Under the pieces are notes generated by a model. That model searched no databases, had not been told where the DNA came from, and worked only from the letters and a program-made list of their open reading frames with translations. A stretch of 64,000 bases of DNA, from contig NC_087065.1 in NCBI RefSeq assembly GCF_963678635.1, forward strand, positions 13,306,743 to 13,370,742. The letters run 5' to 3'. The translations under genes were made by a program, and so were the position numbers. The DNA is from Symsagittifera roscoffensis. Taxonomy: Eukaryota; Xenacoelomorpha; Acoela; Convolutidae. How positions within the stretch are numbered: the stretch's first letter is position 1; each line of letters starts with the position of its first letter. Positions 21,083 to 33,203 of the stretch are shown one piece after another.

Positions 21083-22200
21083 GTGACAGGGTGAAGTGTG
21101 TGGCCAACATCGTCTTCAACTCCTCACTCTTTACTCCGTCCATGAACTTCGAAGCAATCGCCAAGTTCCGCTCGGATATTCTCTCATCGGGATTGCTTCT
21201 CCTCCTAAGCAATTCAAGGTCGTCCAAAAATTTATCTATGGATTCGTCATCTCTTTGACGCCTCTTTTCGAACTTCACCATAGCCTGGTGCCCTTGTACT
21301 CCAGAGCCGAAACGATTCAGCAGGATGTCGAATATCTTGCGAGCGCTGTCTCTCTCATTGGCTCTTTTCGCCATTACGCAATTTAGTGCCGTACCCTCCA
21401 GGTTGCTCGTTAGCGGGCTGCACTCTTGTTTCTTGGAGAGACTCTCTTCCTCAAAGTGTAACTTCATCACCTCTATCCAAGTATATCGTTATCATCTGAC
21501 ATGGGCCTGGTCGGCGAGGCGGACGACGCCTTCCTGCTCATGTCGTTCCTTGGGCACGGTGTGAAGTTCACATCCGGATGGGTTATTTCCGGTTGGTCGT
21601 AACTAGAGGATAGACCTCCGGCTTGTAGCAACGTCACGCGCTCATCGTACAAAGACTTCCAACTTTTCTTTGCCTTCGAGAACGTCTGCTCTTCACCCGG
21701 ACTCATACTCGACATCATCGCGTTGTTGCTCTGTTTGGCCAGAGATGAGTGGGTATTAGCCGAATGTGAATATTCTCTCCTCCACCTATGGTCTCCGATT
21801 TGGACACTCCCTTGAATAACACTTCCTCTCGCGGCTCGACCTCGGGACGCTCCGAGGTCTCCTCCGTCCTCTCGACTTCCTCCCGCTCGAGGTCCTCGCT
21901 TGGCTCAAAGTCGGGTCGAATAAGCGTCCGTTCTCCTTCGTCAAAGGGGTCCACAAGCGTTTCGCTCGCGGTTCCGGCCTCGGCGCTCCGACTTTGATCG
22001 CCATCGAGGTTTTTCTCGCTCCTTAATTTCATTTCGCTCACTGAAAGATCAGGTTGACCTTTAGTCGATTCGGTTTCGGCAAACACGTCGGAGGCGCTGC
22101 TCAACGAGGACTGACTACGCCTAGTTTTAAATTTTCGCGTGCTGCCCTTGCTCAGCCTGGAAATCTTAGTAGTCGATCCTAACGAGTCCCTGCCTTGCAT
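20976..22200 (-). pseudogene. gag: Gag polyprotein (frameshifted)
   Basis: Begins at the ATG at 22198-22200 with a basic N-terminus (SRLSKGSTRKFKTRR), then a long Glu-rich segment, and shifts frame near 21740 and again near 21475. The last part has the Retrotrans_gag look: EEESLSKK, LTSNLEGTALNCV, a repeated-helix stretch and MVKFEKRRQRDDESIDKFLDDLE with the typical 'short tail and degrade' helices. It would form the capsid shell and package RNA. There is no CCHC nucleocapsid knuckle, which several nematode and fungal gypsy elements also lack. Neighbour: protease-RT starts within its 3' end. Confidence 0.75.
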
Positions 22201-22619
22201 GCTTTGTGACAAAAAACAATATTCGTATGATTTAATGGCGATGCACACGTACCGCGAAGAAGTTCAAGTTAAAGTACTTAACGCTGCCTCTTCGATCTCG
22301 TAAGTATCAAGAATGTCTCTTAGGTTTCTCAATGACAATTTTAGTGACTCAGCTAGAGTTACACACACAGGGCCTGCTCAGTATTGATATAATGCTAACT
22401 CAACCCTGTTGTATATTATAACAGTATCACAAAATTTTCACAAGATATAATCAACACACAAAACACAATGGATAATCAGATAAGAATACCCTACAGGTGA
22501 CAGCGACCTTTTGTCAGTATCAATTTATTGCCACACAATTTATCAAGTCACTGCTTTGTTAAAATTAAACAATCTTTGATAAAAAGCAGTGATGATTCAG
22601 AAACAGATCAATAAAACTT

Positions 22620-22980
22620 AGTCTTAAAGAAAAAGACTTCCCTCAATCGGAACGATCCGAAAGAACAAAGCCCAGGACACAGTCTTCTCAGGTGGGTGTG
22701 TGTTTGCCTAATACACCCACCGAGGTCTTCTTTTAGGTGCCCTGCGATTGCCCGAGCTGTCCTATTAAGTAGCTCAAGGCAACCTCTGATCGAAAATTTC
22801 TATAGTCTAAGAAAAAGCTCTCCCACACCCGGACTGCTCCAAGTGCACGAGAGTAGGGAACAACTTTTCTTCTCAAGTGAGTGTGTATTTGCCTAATACA
22901 CCCACCAAGGTCTTCCTTTATTTGTTCCCGGATTGCCCGAACTTTCCTATTAAGTAGCTCAAGGCAACCACACAACCAAA
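22620..22980 (-). repeat. Imperfect 185-bp tandem repeat with hairpin
   Basis: Two adjacent units share TTTGCCTAATACACCCACC and TCCTATTAAGTAGCTCAAGGCAACC at an offset of about 185 bp. In the first unit GGTGGGTGT (22691-22699) can pair perfectly with ACACCCACC (22713-22721) across a 13-base loop. The second unit keeps the right arm but has a mutated left arm. Because it lies just before gag it could be an RNA packaging or translation element; this is inference. Confidence 0.55.
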
Positions 22981-23204
22981 ATCACAATAAAAAAAAATTT
23001 ATTTTTGTTCGGGTACTTCTGATACACCCGATCTAGAATCCAAAGTTGATCACGAATTTCCGGCTCAAAATGGGCTCCTATGATCCTAATATGCACGCCT
23101 AATATCCTAATATGATCTTTAATAAATGGATATTTCCCGTCTCCCAAATTGCCACAGAAGGTTTCCTCAAGTTTCTAACAAGGAAGGTTGTTTAGAAGGT
23201 TTAA

Positions 23205-25285
23205 GACACTCCGGAGGGTTACTTCGGAGGGTTGTTAAGACACTTCGCCTACCTCGGAGGATTACTTCGGAGGGTACCTTAATCACCCAAGTTACTTCGG
23301 AGGGTCCCCCTAAACTTACTAAGGAGGGTCAATAAAATGCTTAATATGCTCCGGAGGGTTACTTCGGAGGGTACCTCCAAAATTTTCAAATTTCTGAACC
23401 TTACTTAGAAGGGCCTTCAATTAACTTCAGGAAGCGTCAAAACAAGCTAAATTCTCTATGGGGGGCTGTTTTAACTTCTTAGGATGATCTCGTGGAAATT
23501 TTCCACTAAGGAGGGTTGCTAAGGGGTTTAGCTGACTCCGGAGGGTTATTTCGGAGGGTTCCCAAAAAATCAAGAAAAAAGGTTATGTTACCGCGATAAA
23601 GTCTCTAAAAGCGGTCCACTTGACTTAAAACTAGGTTGGCTGACACGGTCAACCTTCCCAGTTGGATAAAAAGGTGTTTTGATAAAATTTTCTGCCGCTC
23701 GGAGGGTTACCTGTGATTTGGACCCTCCGAACCAACAAATTCTAAACAATTTTTCTTTTCCGAGATTATCAACCCAAAAACGGTTGCGGTCCGGAAAAGT
23801 GGTCAAAAACGTCGACTTATGGTACCAAAATTATCCCGATCGGTTGGCTAGTCTTTGAGAAATTGCCAAAAATGTGTTTGTCCAAATGGACTTTTTTCAC
23901 CACCTATGTAGGTTCTGAGAAACTTTTTCCGCAATTCCTATTGAAACTGCCTAAAAATAATTGAAACGAGTGTAGTAGCCCTGTACGGCAGTGGAATAAC
24001 GCAAAAAACTGGACCAAAATTGGTTTGGAGACAAAATTTTGGCCAATAACTATCAAATTTGGACCCTCCGATTCCTTCCTTTTTCAATCCTTAAGTCGTT
24101 AGCTCTATCCACGGAGCTAATCGGAGGGTTACTCAAGAATTTTTCAGGCAGCCGAGCACGTTATGCTAGCACGCTCCTAATACAAAAAACTTTATTGCTC
24201 TAACTGTAAAAACTCAAAAACTCGATCCCAAAAACAGATTGACAAAATTCAGAAAATTATCGAAATTTTGACCGAAAAATTTTGGTTTTTTCCAACTTTT
24301 ACTGAGTCTTTTTTCTCGCGGTTTCTTTAGTAAGGGGGGTCGAACTACGTAGCTATTCCCTATGTAAAAGCTTTTTGCTGTTCGGAAAAGCTCGGATATC
24401 CAAAAATTTGGGGGTCTACAGTTTGGTCGAAAATCGATAATTTTCGACAAAATTTGGGTGTTTCTTGGGTCTAATTAGGAGATAAGTAATATGTAATAAG
24501 AATAATAACCTATTAGTAGTCGTTAATGAATAGTACTATACCCTCCTTTGCACCAAAATACCCGAATTAAGACCCTTAACTCGGAAATTTGTAATCGATG
24601 GAGGGTACAATCGGACCGCGCCAATCGTGCACGCCACCACTTAAGTTTTAATGAAATAGTACCCGAACGATACTAAAATTGTCTCAACGATACCCAACAT
24701 TCGTTTTGGATGTTGTCCCTATGTCCCTGTTGAGTGTGGAACACGTCGGTCAGCTTGCCGCTCTACCCTCCGGTCACCGGCAAAATCACCATTAACGTGC
24801 TTAAACACTCAAATTACACTCAAGGGAGGGTATCCAACCCTTCACCAAAACACACAATCTTTCTATCAGAAAAGATATAAATCAATCTGAAACAACAACA
24901 AATAGGAAAGTCAGATCACATCTCGTCCGGAAATAACATATAAACTGTCACTTTATGTTTTTTTATTGTTTTTGGTCTTTTTTGGATTTTCTACTGTTTT
25001 TTGTACTTTTTTGTTTTCAAATAATTTTTTTTTTTGCTTTTTCTTGGTTATACACTATTTTTGTTTGGTTTTACGCTTTCTCTTTAATTGTTTTTGGTCC
25101 TGGGACCTCGGGACAAGCGGGCTCTAGATTTCCCACCTAACCCTCCGGCCCCCGGAATTTTCGGTGTTAACTAAGTTAAAAAGCTAAATAGTACTAGACG
25201 GAGGGTACGCACCTTCCCCCTAGTACAATTACGGTCATTAAGGCCTCTAACTCGGGCATACGCCCGGAGTGGAGGGTTCGTCGCT
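23205..25285. repeat. Cluster of GGAGGGT motifs in the leader
   Basis: By eye about 16 direct and about 5 inverted copies of GGAGGGT occur in 2.1 kb, many extended to CGGAGGGTTACTTCGGAGGGT-type pairs (e.g. 23213-23235, 23351-23372, 23536-23560). Spacing is irregular, so it is not a simple tandem repeat. The motif is rare elsewhere in the window. It could be a protein-binding array or an RNA structure on the genomic transcript. Confidence 0.7.
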
Positions 25286-25325
25286 GAAACGCTTGCTGAT
25301 CAAGATGGTCTTATGCCTTTGACAG

Positions 25326-25343
25326 GCCCACCCAGGAGCGCCA
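25326..25343 (-). promoter_or_regulatory. Candidate tRNA primer binding site
   Basis: On the minus strand, 12 bases after the 5' LTR, is TGGCGCTCCTGGGTGGGC. It starts with TGG, as expected for pairing with a tRNA CCA end, and the predicted partner has C at position 61, conserved in tRNAs. Family-B leaders carry the related AGGCGCTCCTGGG at the same distance (e.g. plus-strand about 51320-51335). The cognate tRNA was not identified. Confidence 0.55.
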
Positions 25344-25355
25344 TAAAAACGTCTA

Positions 25356-26241
25356 TGTAACATTCGCCCAAATACTACACAGCGACGGAGCGTAGAAAAA
25401 GTACTTATTAACGACTGGCAGGCGTCAGTTACCTTAATCCTACTCGTTTTTCACCGTCTCGACCTTGCCAGTTGATTTTCTGGTCTGTTTAGGGCTATGT
25501 GAAAAGTTACTATTTTTAGGCCATCAGTCAAAGGACTTTTGATCAGCTTTCGTTTACATGCGAACACAACCACATAGCTGAGTCTCGGATCCTCAGACTA
25601 CGTGATTGCCATTAAAAACACGGCTCGAACAACCTATTTTAATATATTTTTGTGTGACCGTTCTATATTAAATCCATTGGAGATGGATTGACCCTTTCCT
25701 CTTTCTAGCTACTCATATTCTAAAATATCAAATTATACCGGTGTTAATTCAGACTTCTACGACATCCAAGTAGCTACAAAATTAGTTTTATATAGTCCCT
25801 TCACATAAAACAGTCTCTGGGGGACCAAGCCTCCGCTCCCGTAATCTTCCTGAGATAACGTTCTTAACTCTTCCAATTTGTGGCACGGGAGGGTTCCGTG
25901 GAATATTTCTTCCCCACTGAAGCTTCCTTCTCCACCAATTTCCACTGCTAAGAGTCTTATCGTGTGTTGTTGCCACGATAAGAGGCTTCGTATTTTTTGT
26001 CTCTTGTGCGACCGTTTTCCACAATATTTGTCGTTGTTCTGTTTTTTCGTCGTTTTTCGTCAAAATGGCCGTCTTTTTTGTATTTCTGAGAAATAACCAC
26101 AATTCAATCGAAATTTTAAAAATAAAAATTCTAGAATATTCCAACACTCCTTCGCAATACTTTTTCATTCCTAAGGCCTTTATTCGTTTTTTTTTTCGTG
26201 TCGCCGGAAGGTTGCGCTGTGCCATCTGGCAGAATGGCACA
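25356..26241 (-). repeat. Element A 5' LTR
   Basis: 886 bp, TGTGCCATTC...GAATGTTACA on the minus strand, matching 2280-3160. Homology stops exactly at the TG end, where family-B 3' UTR sequence begins, so the element integrated into family-B DNA here. The family-B LTRs at 54327 and 57894 end at the equivalent TGTGCC position next to unrelated sequence, which supports this as the true LTR edge. Promoter elements were not resolved. Confidence 0.8.
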
Positions 26242-29200
26242 AATCTGCATACGCCTTCACCCTGATTTTCCAATTTGTAAGCTATCATTACAATTTCTTT
26301 TGTTTTGCGCATTCAGAAAATTGTCATGCAGCATTTTGATTTGTATAGAAAATATAGTATACTAATAACAAGAACTTTTTATTAAAATTTCTTTTCCGTG
26401 CCCTCAGATTTCATCTGAGTTCACACTCAAGCCCCCTTTTGCTTTCCCCCACTCACGACTCAAGGTTAGAGAAAAATAGGCCCTATAACCATTGGCTCAA
26501 GAGTCAAGGACACTATCTCTTGTGTTTTTCTACCTCAAACGGTCGGAGCCAATTCGGTTCACTTGCGACATGAAACTACAAACCGCGTTACAGCTTAAAG
26601 GCTACTACCAAAATACTTCCCCACTCTAGAAATGAGAACGCCCCCATGCTTAGATCTCAAAATACCTAAATCAGATGACCGCCGTTAAAAACAGGGTCGG
26701 AACCTTACGTATACAGTTACTTTGTATTATACAGTGGACCTTTGATCCATTTCAGATGGATCAACTAAACTCTCTCTAACTCAACATAATAATGTAAAAC
26801 ACACTCAAGAAATTTAAATTGGGTACTTACATACCAACCCGACCTCTAAAATTGAGTAACTAAATTTTAAAGTAACTCTAGAATTATTCCGGTAATCAAG
26901 TTTAACTCAAGAAGTTTGAAATGAACAAGTTGTAACTCAACTTACACGTTGCTATATGGACCATTGGACAACTTCAGCTGTCCACCTTTCCACTGAAGGT
27001 TCACTCTGGTCCACTCAAACTTCTCTCTTTGTCCCGGTCACTCTCGACTCTTTGCCAAGAATAAGACAGCTCTACTCTCGTTCAATTTATTCGGCGAAAT
27101 TGCGAATAGCAATTTCACGCTCCTACTTTTTGGACTACTTTCCCGTGATTATAGTTCGATTTTTCTGATCTTATTCTCTTGTATTTTCAATTGTCGCGAG
27201 AAACTTGAGCTTGAAATCGATGTTCTTATTGCGTGTTGTCGTCTGTCAGCGATTCCCCAGAAAGTCGAGTGCGTCTCAAGATACAGTGCCAGTGGTCCTT
27301 TATAGAAGTTTGCTGCAGATTTAACTTTATCTACACCCCAAAACTCACAGCCATGCAAAATTGTCACATTGTCGCTAAACAGCAATCAAAATCTGCATAC
27401 GCCTTCAACCTGATTTTCCGTTTTGTAAGCTATCATTAAAATTTCTTTTGTTTTTCGCATTCAGAAAATTGTCATGCAGCATTGTGATTTATATAGTAAA
27501 TATAGTATACTAATAACAATAACTTTTTATTAAAACTTTTTTTCCGTGCCCTCAGATTTCATCTGAGTTCACACTCAAGCCCCCTTTTGCTTTCCCCAAC
27601 TCACGACTCAAGGTTAGAGAAAAATAGGCCCTATAACCATTGGCTCAAGAGTCAGGGACACTATCTCTTGTGTTTTTCTACCTCAAACGGTCGGACCCAA
27701 TTCGGTTCACTTGCGACATGAGACTACAAACCGCGTTACAGCTTAAAAACTACTACCAAAATACTTCCCCACACTAGAAATGAGAACGCCCCCATGCTTA
27801 GATGTCAAAATACCTAAATCACATGACCGCCGTTAAAAACAGGGTCGGAACTTTACGTCTACACTTACTTTTTATTATACAGTGGACTTTTGATCCATTT
27901 CAGATGGATCAACTAAACTCTCTCTAACTCAACATCATAATGTAAAACACACTCAAGAAATTTAAATTGGGTACTTACATACCAACCCGACCTCTAAAAT
28001 TGAGTAACTAAAATTTAAATTAACTCCAGAATTAATCCGGTAATCAAGTTTAACTCGAGAAGTTTGAAATGAACAAGTTTTAACTCAACTTACACGTTGC
28101 TACATGGACCATTGGACAACTTCAGCTGTCCACCTTTCCACTGAAGGTTCACTCTGGTCCACTCAAACTTCTCTCTTTGTTCCCGGTCACTCTCGACTCT
28201 TTGCCAAGAATAAGACAGCTCTACTCTCGTTCGATTTATTCGGCGAAATTGCGAATAGCAATTTCGCGCTCCTACTTTTTGGACTACTTTCACGCAATTA
28301 TAGTTCGATTCTTCTGATCTCATTCTCTTGTATTTTCAGTTGTCGCGAGAAACTTGAGCTTTAAATGCTCAATTCGAATGTTTAAAAAATTGCATTTTAC
28401 CACAAAATCAAGACTAAACGTTGCTCAAGGTCAAACTTCCAAATATGACCGACTGGCACATACTCCCTGGACTCAAGATCGATGTTCTTATTGCGTGTTG
28501 TCGTCTGTCAGCGATTCCCCAGAAAGTCGAGTGCGTCTCAAGATACAGTGCCAGTGGTCCTTTATAGAAGTTTGCTGCAGATTTAACTTTATCTACACCC
28601 CAAAACTCACAGCCATGCAAAATTGTCACATTGTCGCTAAACAGCAATCAAAATCTGCATACGCCTTCAACCTGATTTTCCGCTTTGTAAGCTATCATTA
28701 AAATTTCTTTTGTTTTTCGCATTCAGAAAATTGTCATGCAGCATTGTGATTTATATAGTAAATATAGTATACTAATAACAATAACTTTTTATTAAAACTT
28801 TTTTCCGTGCCCTCAGATTTCATCTGAGTTCACACTCAAGTCCCCTTTTGCTTTCCCCAACTCACGACTCAAGGTTAGAGAAAAATAGGCCCTATAACCA
28901 TTGGCTCAAGAGTCAGGGACACTATCTCTTGTGTTTTTCTACCTCAAACGGTCGGACCCAATTCGGTTCACTTGCGACATGAGACTACAAACCGCGTTAC
29001 AGCTTAAAAACTACTACCAAAATACTTCCACACACTAGAAATGAGAACGCCCCCATGCTTAGATCTCAAAATACCTAAATCACATGACCGCCATTAAAAA
29101 CAGGGTCGGAACTTTACGTCTACACTTACTTTTTATTATACAGTGGACTTTTGATCCATTTCAGATGGATCAACTAAACTCTCTCTAACTCAACATCATA

Positions 29201-31396
29201 ATGTAAAACACACTCAAGAAATTTAAATTGGGTACTTACATACCAACCCGACCTCTAAAATTGAGTAACTAAAATTTAAATTAACTCCAGAATTAATCCG
29301 GTAATCAAGTTTAACTCGAGAAGTTTGAAATGAACAAGTTTTAACTCAACTTACACGTTGCTACATGGACCATTGGACAACTTCAGCTGTCCACCTTTCC
29401 ACTGAAGGTTCACTCTGGTCCACTCAAACTTCTCTCTTTGTTCCCGGTCACTCTCGACTCTTTGCCAAGAATAAGACAGCTCTACTCTCGTTCGATTTAT
29501 TCGGCGAAATTGCGAATAGCAATTTCGCGCTCCTACTTTTTGGACTACTTTCACGCAATTATAGTTCGATTCTTCTGATCTCATTCTCTTGTATTTTCAG
29601 TTGTCGCGAGAAACTTGAGCTTTAAATGCTCAATTCGAATGTTTAAAAAATTGCATTTTACCACAAAATCAAGACTAAACGTTGCTCAAGGTCAAACTTC
29701 CAAATATGACCGACTGGCACATACTCCCTGGACTCAAGATCGATGTTCTTATTGCGTGTTGTCGTCTGTCAGCGATTCCCCAGAAAGTCGAGTGCGTCTC
29801 AAGATACAGTGCCAGTGGTCCTTTATAGAAGTTTGCTGCAGATTTAACTTTATCTACACCCCAAAACTCACAGCCATGCAAAATTGTCACATTGTCGCTA
29901 AACAGCAATCAAAATCTGCATACGCCTTCAACCTGATTTTCCGCTTTGTAAGCTATCATTAAAATTTCTTTTGTTTTTCGCATTCAGAAAATTGTCATGC
30001 AGCATTGTGATTTATATAGTAAATATAGTATACTAATAACAATAACTTTTTATTAAAATTTTTTTTCCGTGCCCTCAGATTTCATCTGAGTTCACACTCA
30101 AGCCCCTTTTGCTTTCCCCAACTCACGACTCAAGGTTAGAGAAAAATAGGCCCTATAACCATTGGCTCAAGAGTCAGGGACACTATCTCTTGTGTTTTTC
30201 TACCTCAAACGGTCGGACCCAATTCGGTTCACTTGCGACATGAGACTACAAACCGCGTTACAGCTTAAAAACTACTACCAAAATACTTCCCCACACTAGA
30301 AATGAGAACGCCCCCATGCTTAGATCTCAAAATACCTAAATCACATGACCGCCGTTAAAAACAGGGTCGGAACTTTACGTCTACACTTACTTTTTATTAT
30401 GCAGTGGACTTTTGATCCATTTCAGATGGATCAACTAAACTCTCTCTAACTCAACATCATAATGTCAAATACACTCAAGATATTTAAATTGGGTACTTAC
30501 ATACCAACCCGACCTCTAAAATTGAGTAACTAAAATTTAAATTAACTCCAGAATTAATCCGGTAATCAAGTTTAACTCGAGAAGTTTGAAATGAACAAGT
30601 TTTAACTCAACTTACACGTTGCTACATGGACCATTGGACAACTTCAGCTGTCCACCTTTCCACTGAAGGTTCACTCTGGTCCACTCAAACTTCTCTCTTT
30701 GTTCCCGGTCACTCTCGATTCTTTGCCAAGAATAAGACAGCTCTACTCTCGTTCGATTTATTCGGCGAAATTGCGAATAGCAATTTCGCGCTCCTACTTT
30801 TTGGACTACTTTCACGCAATTATAGTTCGATTCTTCTGATCTCATTCTCTTGTATTTTCAGTTGTCGCGAGAAACTTGAGCTTGAAATGCTCAATTCGAA
30901 TGTTTGAAAAATTGCATTTCACCCCAAAATCAAGACTAAACGTTGCTCAAGGTCATACTTCCAAATATGAGCGACTGGCACATACTCCCTGGACTCAAGA
31001 TCGATGTTCTTATTGTGTGTTGTTGTCTGTCAGCGGTTCCCCAGAATGTCGAGTGCGTCTCAAGATACAGTGCCAGTGGTCGTTTATAGAAGTTTGCTGC
31101 AGATTTAACTTTATCTACACCCCAAAACTCACAGCCATGCAAAATTGTCACGTTGTCGCAAAACAGCAATCAAAATCTGCATACGCCTTCACCCTGATTT
31201 TCCGCTTTGTAAGCTATCATTAAAATTTCTTTTGTTTTGCGCATTCAGAAAATTGTCATGCAGCATTTTGATTTATATATTAAATATAGTATACTAATAA
31301 AAATTACTTTTTATTAAAATTTCTTTTCCATGCCCTCAGATTTCATCTGAGTTCACACTCAAGCACCCTTTCCCTTTCCCCCAATCACGACTCAAG
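26242..31396 (-). repeat. Tandem array of family-B LTR plus 3' UTR, 1261-bp period
   Basis: About four head-to-tail units. Equivalent points at 28104, 29365 and 30626 are exactly 1261 bp apart; the first unit is 113 bp shorter because of a deletion at about 27220 spanning the LTR 5' edge. Each unit is a family-B LTR missing about 40 bp of its 3' end, a 3' UTR and a purine tract, joined to the next LTR at CTCAAGGTTAGAG, a site resembling the lost LTR end. Units 2 and 3 look identical, so amplification is recent. Repeated open frames of 77-115 codons in these units follow the DNA repeat and are not genes. Confidence 0.85.
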
Positions 31397-33203
31397 AACC
31401 AATCCATGAACACCCTCTTCAGTTCATGCCCCCTGTCTTCGAGGTACCGATCTAATCGAGGAACTGATTACGATCTTTTCCCATGCTTTCAGCTGTTCGT
31501 AGGCTCGCATCCATTCCTTTTGCTCTTGTAGCCTTTTGGCCTGATTCGGCAGACCCTTTACTTTGGATTCCCTATTCAAGCAAAAGGAATTGTGCAAGCT
31601 CAGGCTGAAGTTTTTCGCCAAGCCCTCCTCCAATATCGATTCCCTTGCTTTGGTGTTATCTCGAGACAATCTACTAACCCTTTTCCAACCCGTGGTTATC
31701 GCATTACGATGAGTTAGCAAGGGTCTGTTTAAGGCCTCGGGCCCGATCTCGGCCAGGAACAGCGAATACTTTACACACAGACTCGAACAACTCAAGCCTC
31801 CGGCTGTAGTCAATGGCATGTATTGCCTCCATTCTAGGTGCTTTCGATTCTCGATTTTTCGTCGAGTTCTCCTCGATCCATCGCAGCGCCAGCATCGTGC
31901 TCACCACAAAAAGAGTGACCTTCTGTTGGTGACCGGGCAGCCCCATTGACCGAATTTCTTCCACGTCCCATATCAAGCAGAGATTCGAGTGCTCCGGATA
32001 TCAAACTGTCTGTGCCAGACAATGGCATGAGCATTCCCCGGGTGTCAGGTTGATGCTCCGGAGGGTGCTTTCTCCCGAAGCTTCCAACAGAGGTTCGAAC
32101 TCCATCATTTTCTCATGCGTCACGTCGTTTTCTTCCATGGCTGGGGCACTAATCATCGCTTTTCCAATCGTATTCTGTCTTTCAAAGTCACTTGTGTTCA
32201 CCTCTTCCAGACTCCAGAGATCTTCCCCTCAGATCTCGCTCAAGTCCTCTCTTCGATCTCCAGGCACTGCTCCTAGTATCTTCCGCAACAACTTGTGAGA
32301 GTGGTGCGACATTCGTGTCAATCGTACACACTTGGGCACCGAAAAGGCCTTGTCGATTAACACCCTCTGACTAGGTGCTTCCACCATCGCCTTGTGTAGT
32401 GGAGAATGGCTTCCGCACAGATTGGCCAAGACTGATACTACCAGAGACTTAGCATTCCTGGGTAGATTGTAGGCCTCGCTCACAGGAAATCCCATCTCCG
32501 CCTCAACACCAATCTTCCATCCTCTGATCTGCTTCTGGATCATATGCAACACTCCTGGCCAAGACTCCACGCTTAACGCTGTCACCAAATGGTGTTCGGA
32601 CTCCAGCATCTCTAGAGATTGTAAACTGCACATCCTCGAGAAAAACCCCAATGCCGTCGCTACATTTACAGTGGTGCTCGCGTAACACTCAGCCATTATC
32701 TGCACCTCGCTCTTCTCCTTCTCCGTTATGTTACCGAACCAAGTGGCTAAATCCTCCCTCTGGAAGGATTGTATTCTGACACAGGGACGCCAATCACAAG
32801 AATGCTCTCCTCCTCCACATCCCAGGTCCAGACAGCTGCCCGGCTCTATCTTCTTCACCAGCTTGTCCAGCTTGCTCGTTGCTCCCTCCGATTCCCCTTG
32901 ATGATGTAGGGTTAATTTGTGCACTATGTTCAAATTTCCCAGATATTCATCTTTCGCTGGCCTCAATATCACCCGCTCCGTTACTTCCTCAATCAGGCTC
33001 GCGTGGGGACGCGAGCAGCAGGATGGCCTCATTAACTTCCAAACGGTCCCCAAATTCGTAGAAAACACGTCGTTTCTGCTTCCCAGTCTTAGTTCGACCT
33101 TTTTGTCCGAACGCGGCACACTGATAACATCCGGCATCTTCTCAAGTAGCAGAACTAGGCTCGGTCTTTCCCTTTCCGTCGGGTCAATCTCAATTATTTC
33201 TAG
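31397..33203 (-). pseudogene. Family-B ORF3 copy in unit U1
   Basis: Runs from the fusion point with pol tether sequence (about 33203, RPLE/IIEIDP) to the terminal stop at about 31424. It keeps LRWIEEN, LTHRNAITT and LHNSFCLNRESKV. Breaks: TGA in place of Trp after CLAQTV (about 32000), and a deletion of about 120 bp that removes the WSRMRFFSWFRA helix (FAVP joined to the EIGPEA region near 31755). It is followed by 3' UTR and the LTR array, i.e. its natural 3' end. Confidence 0.8.

Larger units (their letters stand above)
22201..25325 (-). other. Element A 5' leader, 3.1 kb, noncoding
   Basis: Between the primer binding site and gag there is no reading frame of interest on the minus strand. 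It contains an imperfect 185-bp tandem repeat next to gag and a dense GGAGGGT cluster upstream of that, both listed separately. The remainder is AT-rich. A leader this long is unusual: gypsy leaders are normally some hundreds of bases. Confidence 0.7.
2280..26241 (-). mobile_element. Element A: giant (~24 kb) Ty3/gypsy-type LTR retrotransposon, decayed
   Basis: Two same-orientation LTR copies (2280-3160 and 25356-26241) match at about 96% by eye and bracket about 22 kb. Inside, in minus-strand order, are a primer binding site, a long leader, gag, protease (DTGA), RT (YVDD), RNase H, integrase (HHCC and D,D35E), a macro domain, two SGNH-like domains and a large orphan ORF3, ending in a polypurine tract. 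The protease-RT-RNase H-integrase order is that of Ty3/gypsy elements. Usual members are 5-10 kb, so this one is two to four times longer, with the excess lying between integrase and the 3' LTR and in the leader. Every replication gene is broken by stops or frameshifts, so the copy cannot move by itself. The low-coordinate LTR end lacks its last three bases and no target-site duplication is visible, so the ends have been rearranged. Confidence 0.85.

Noticed and set aside
28090-31223. Repeated 77-, 86- and 115-codon frames on both strands
   Set aside because: They lie in LTR/3' UTR repeats, are copied with the DNA unit and overlap each other on opposite strands; no protein features.
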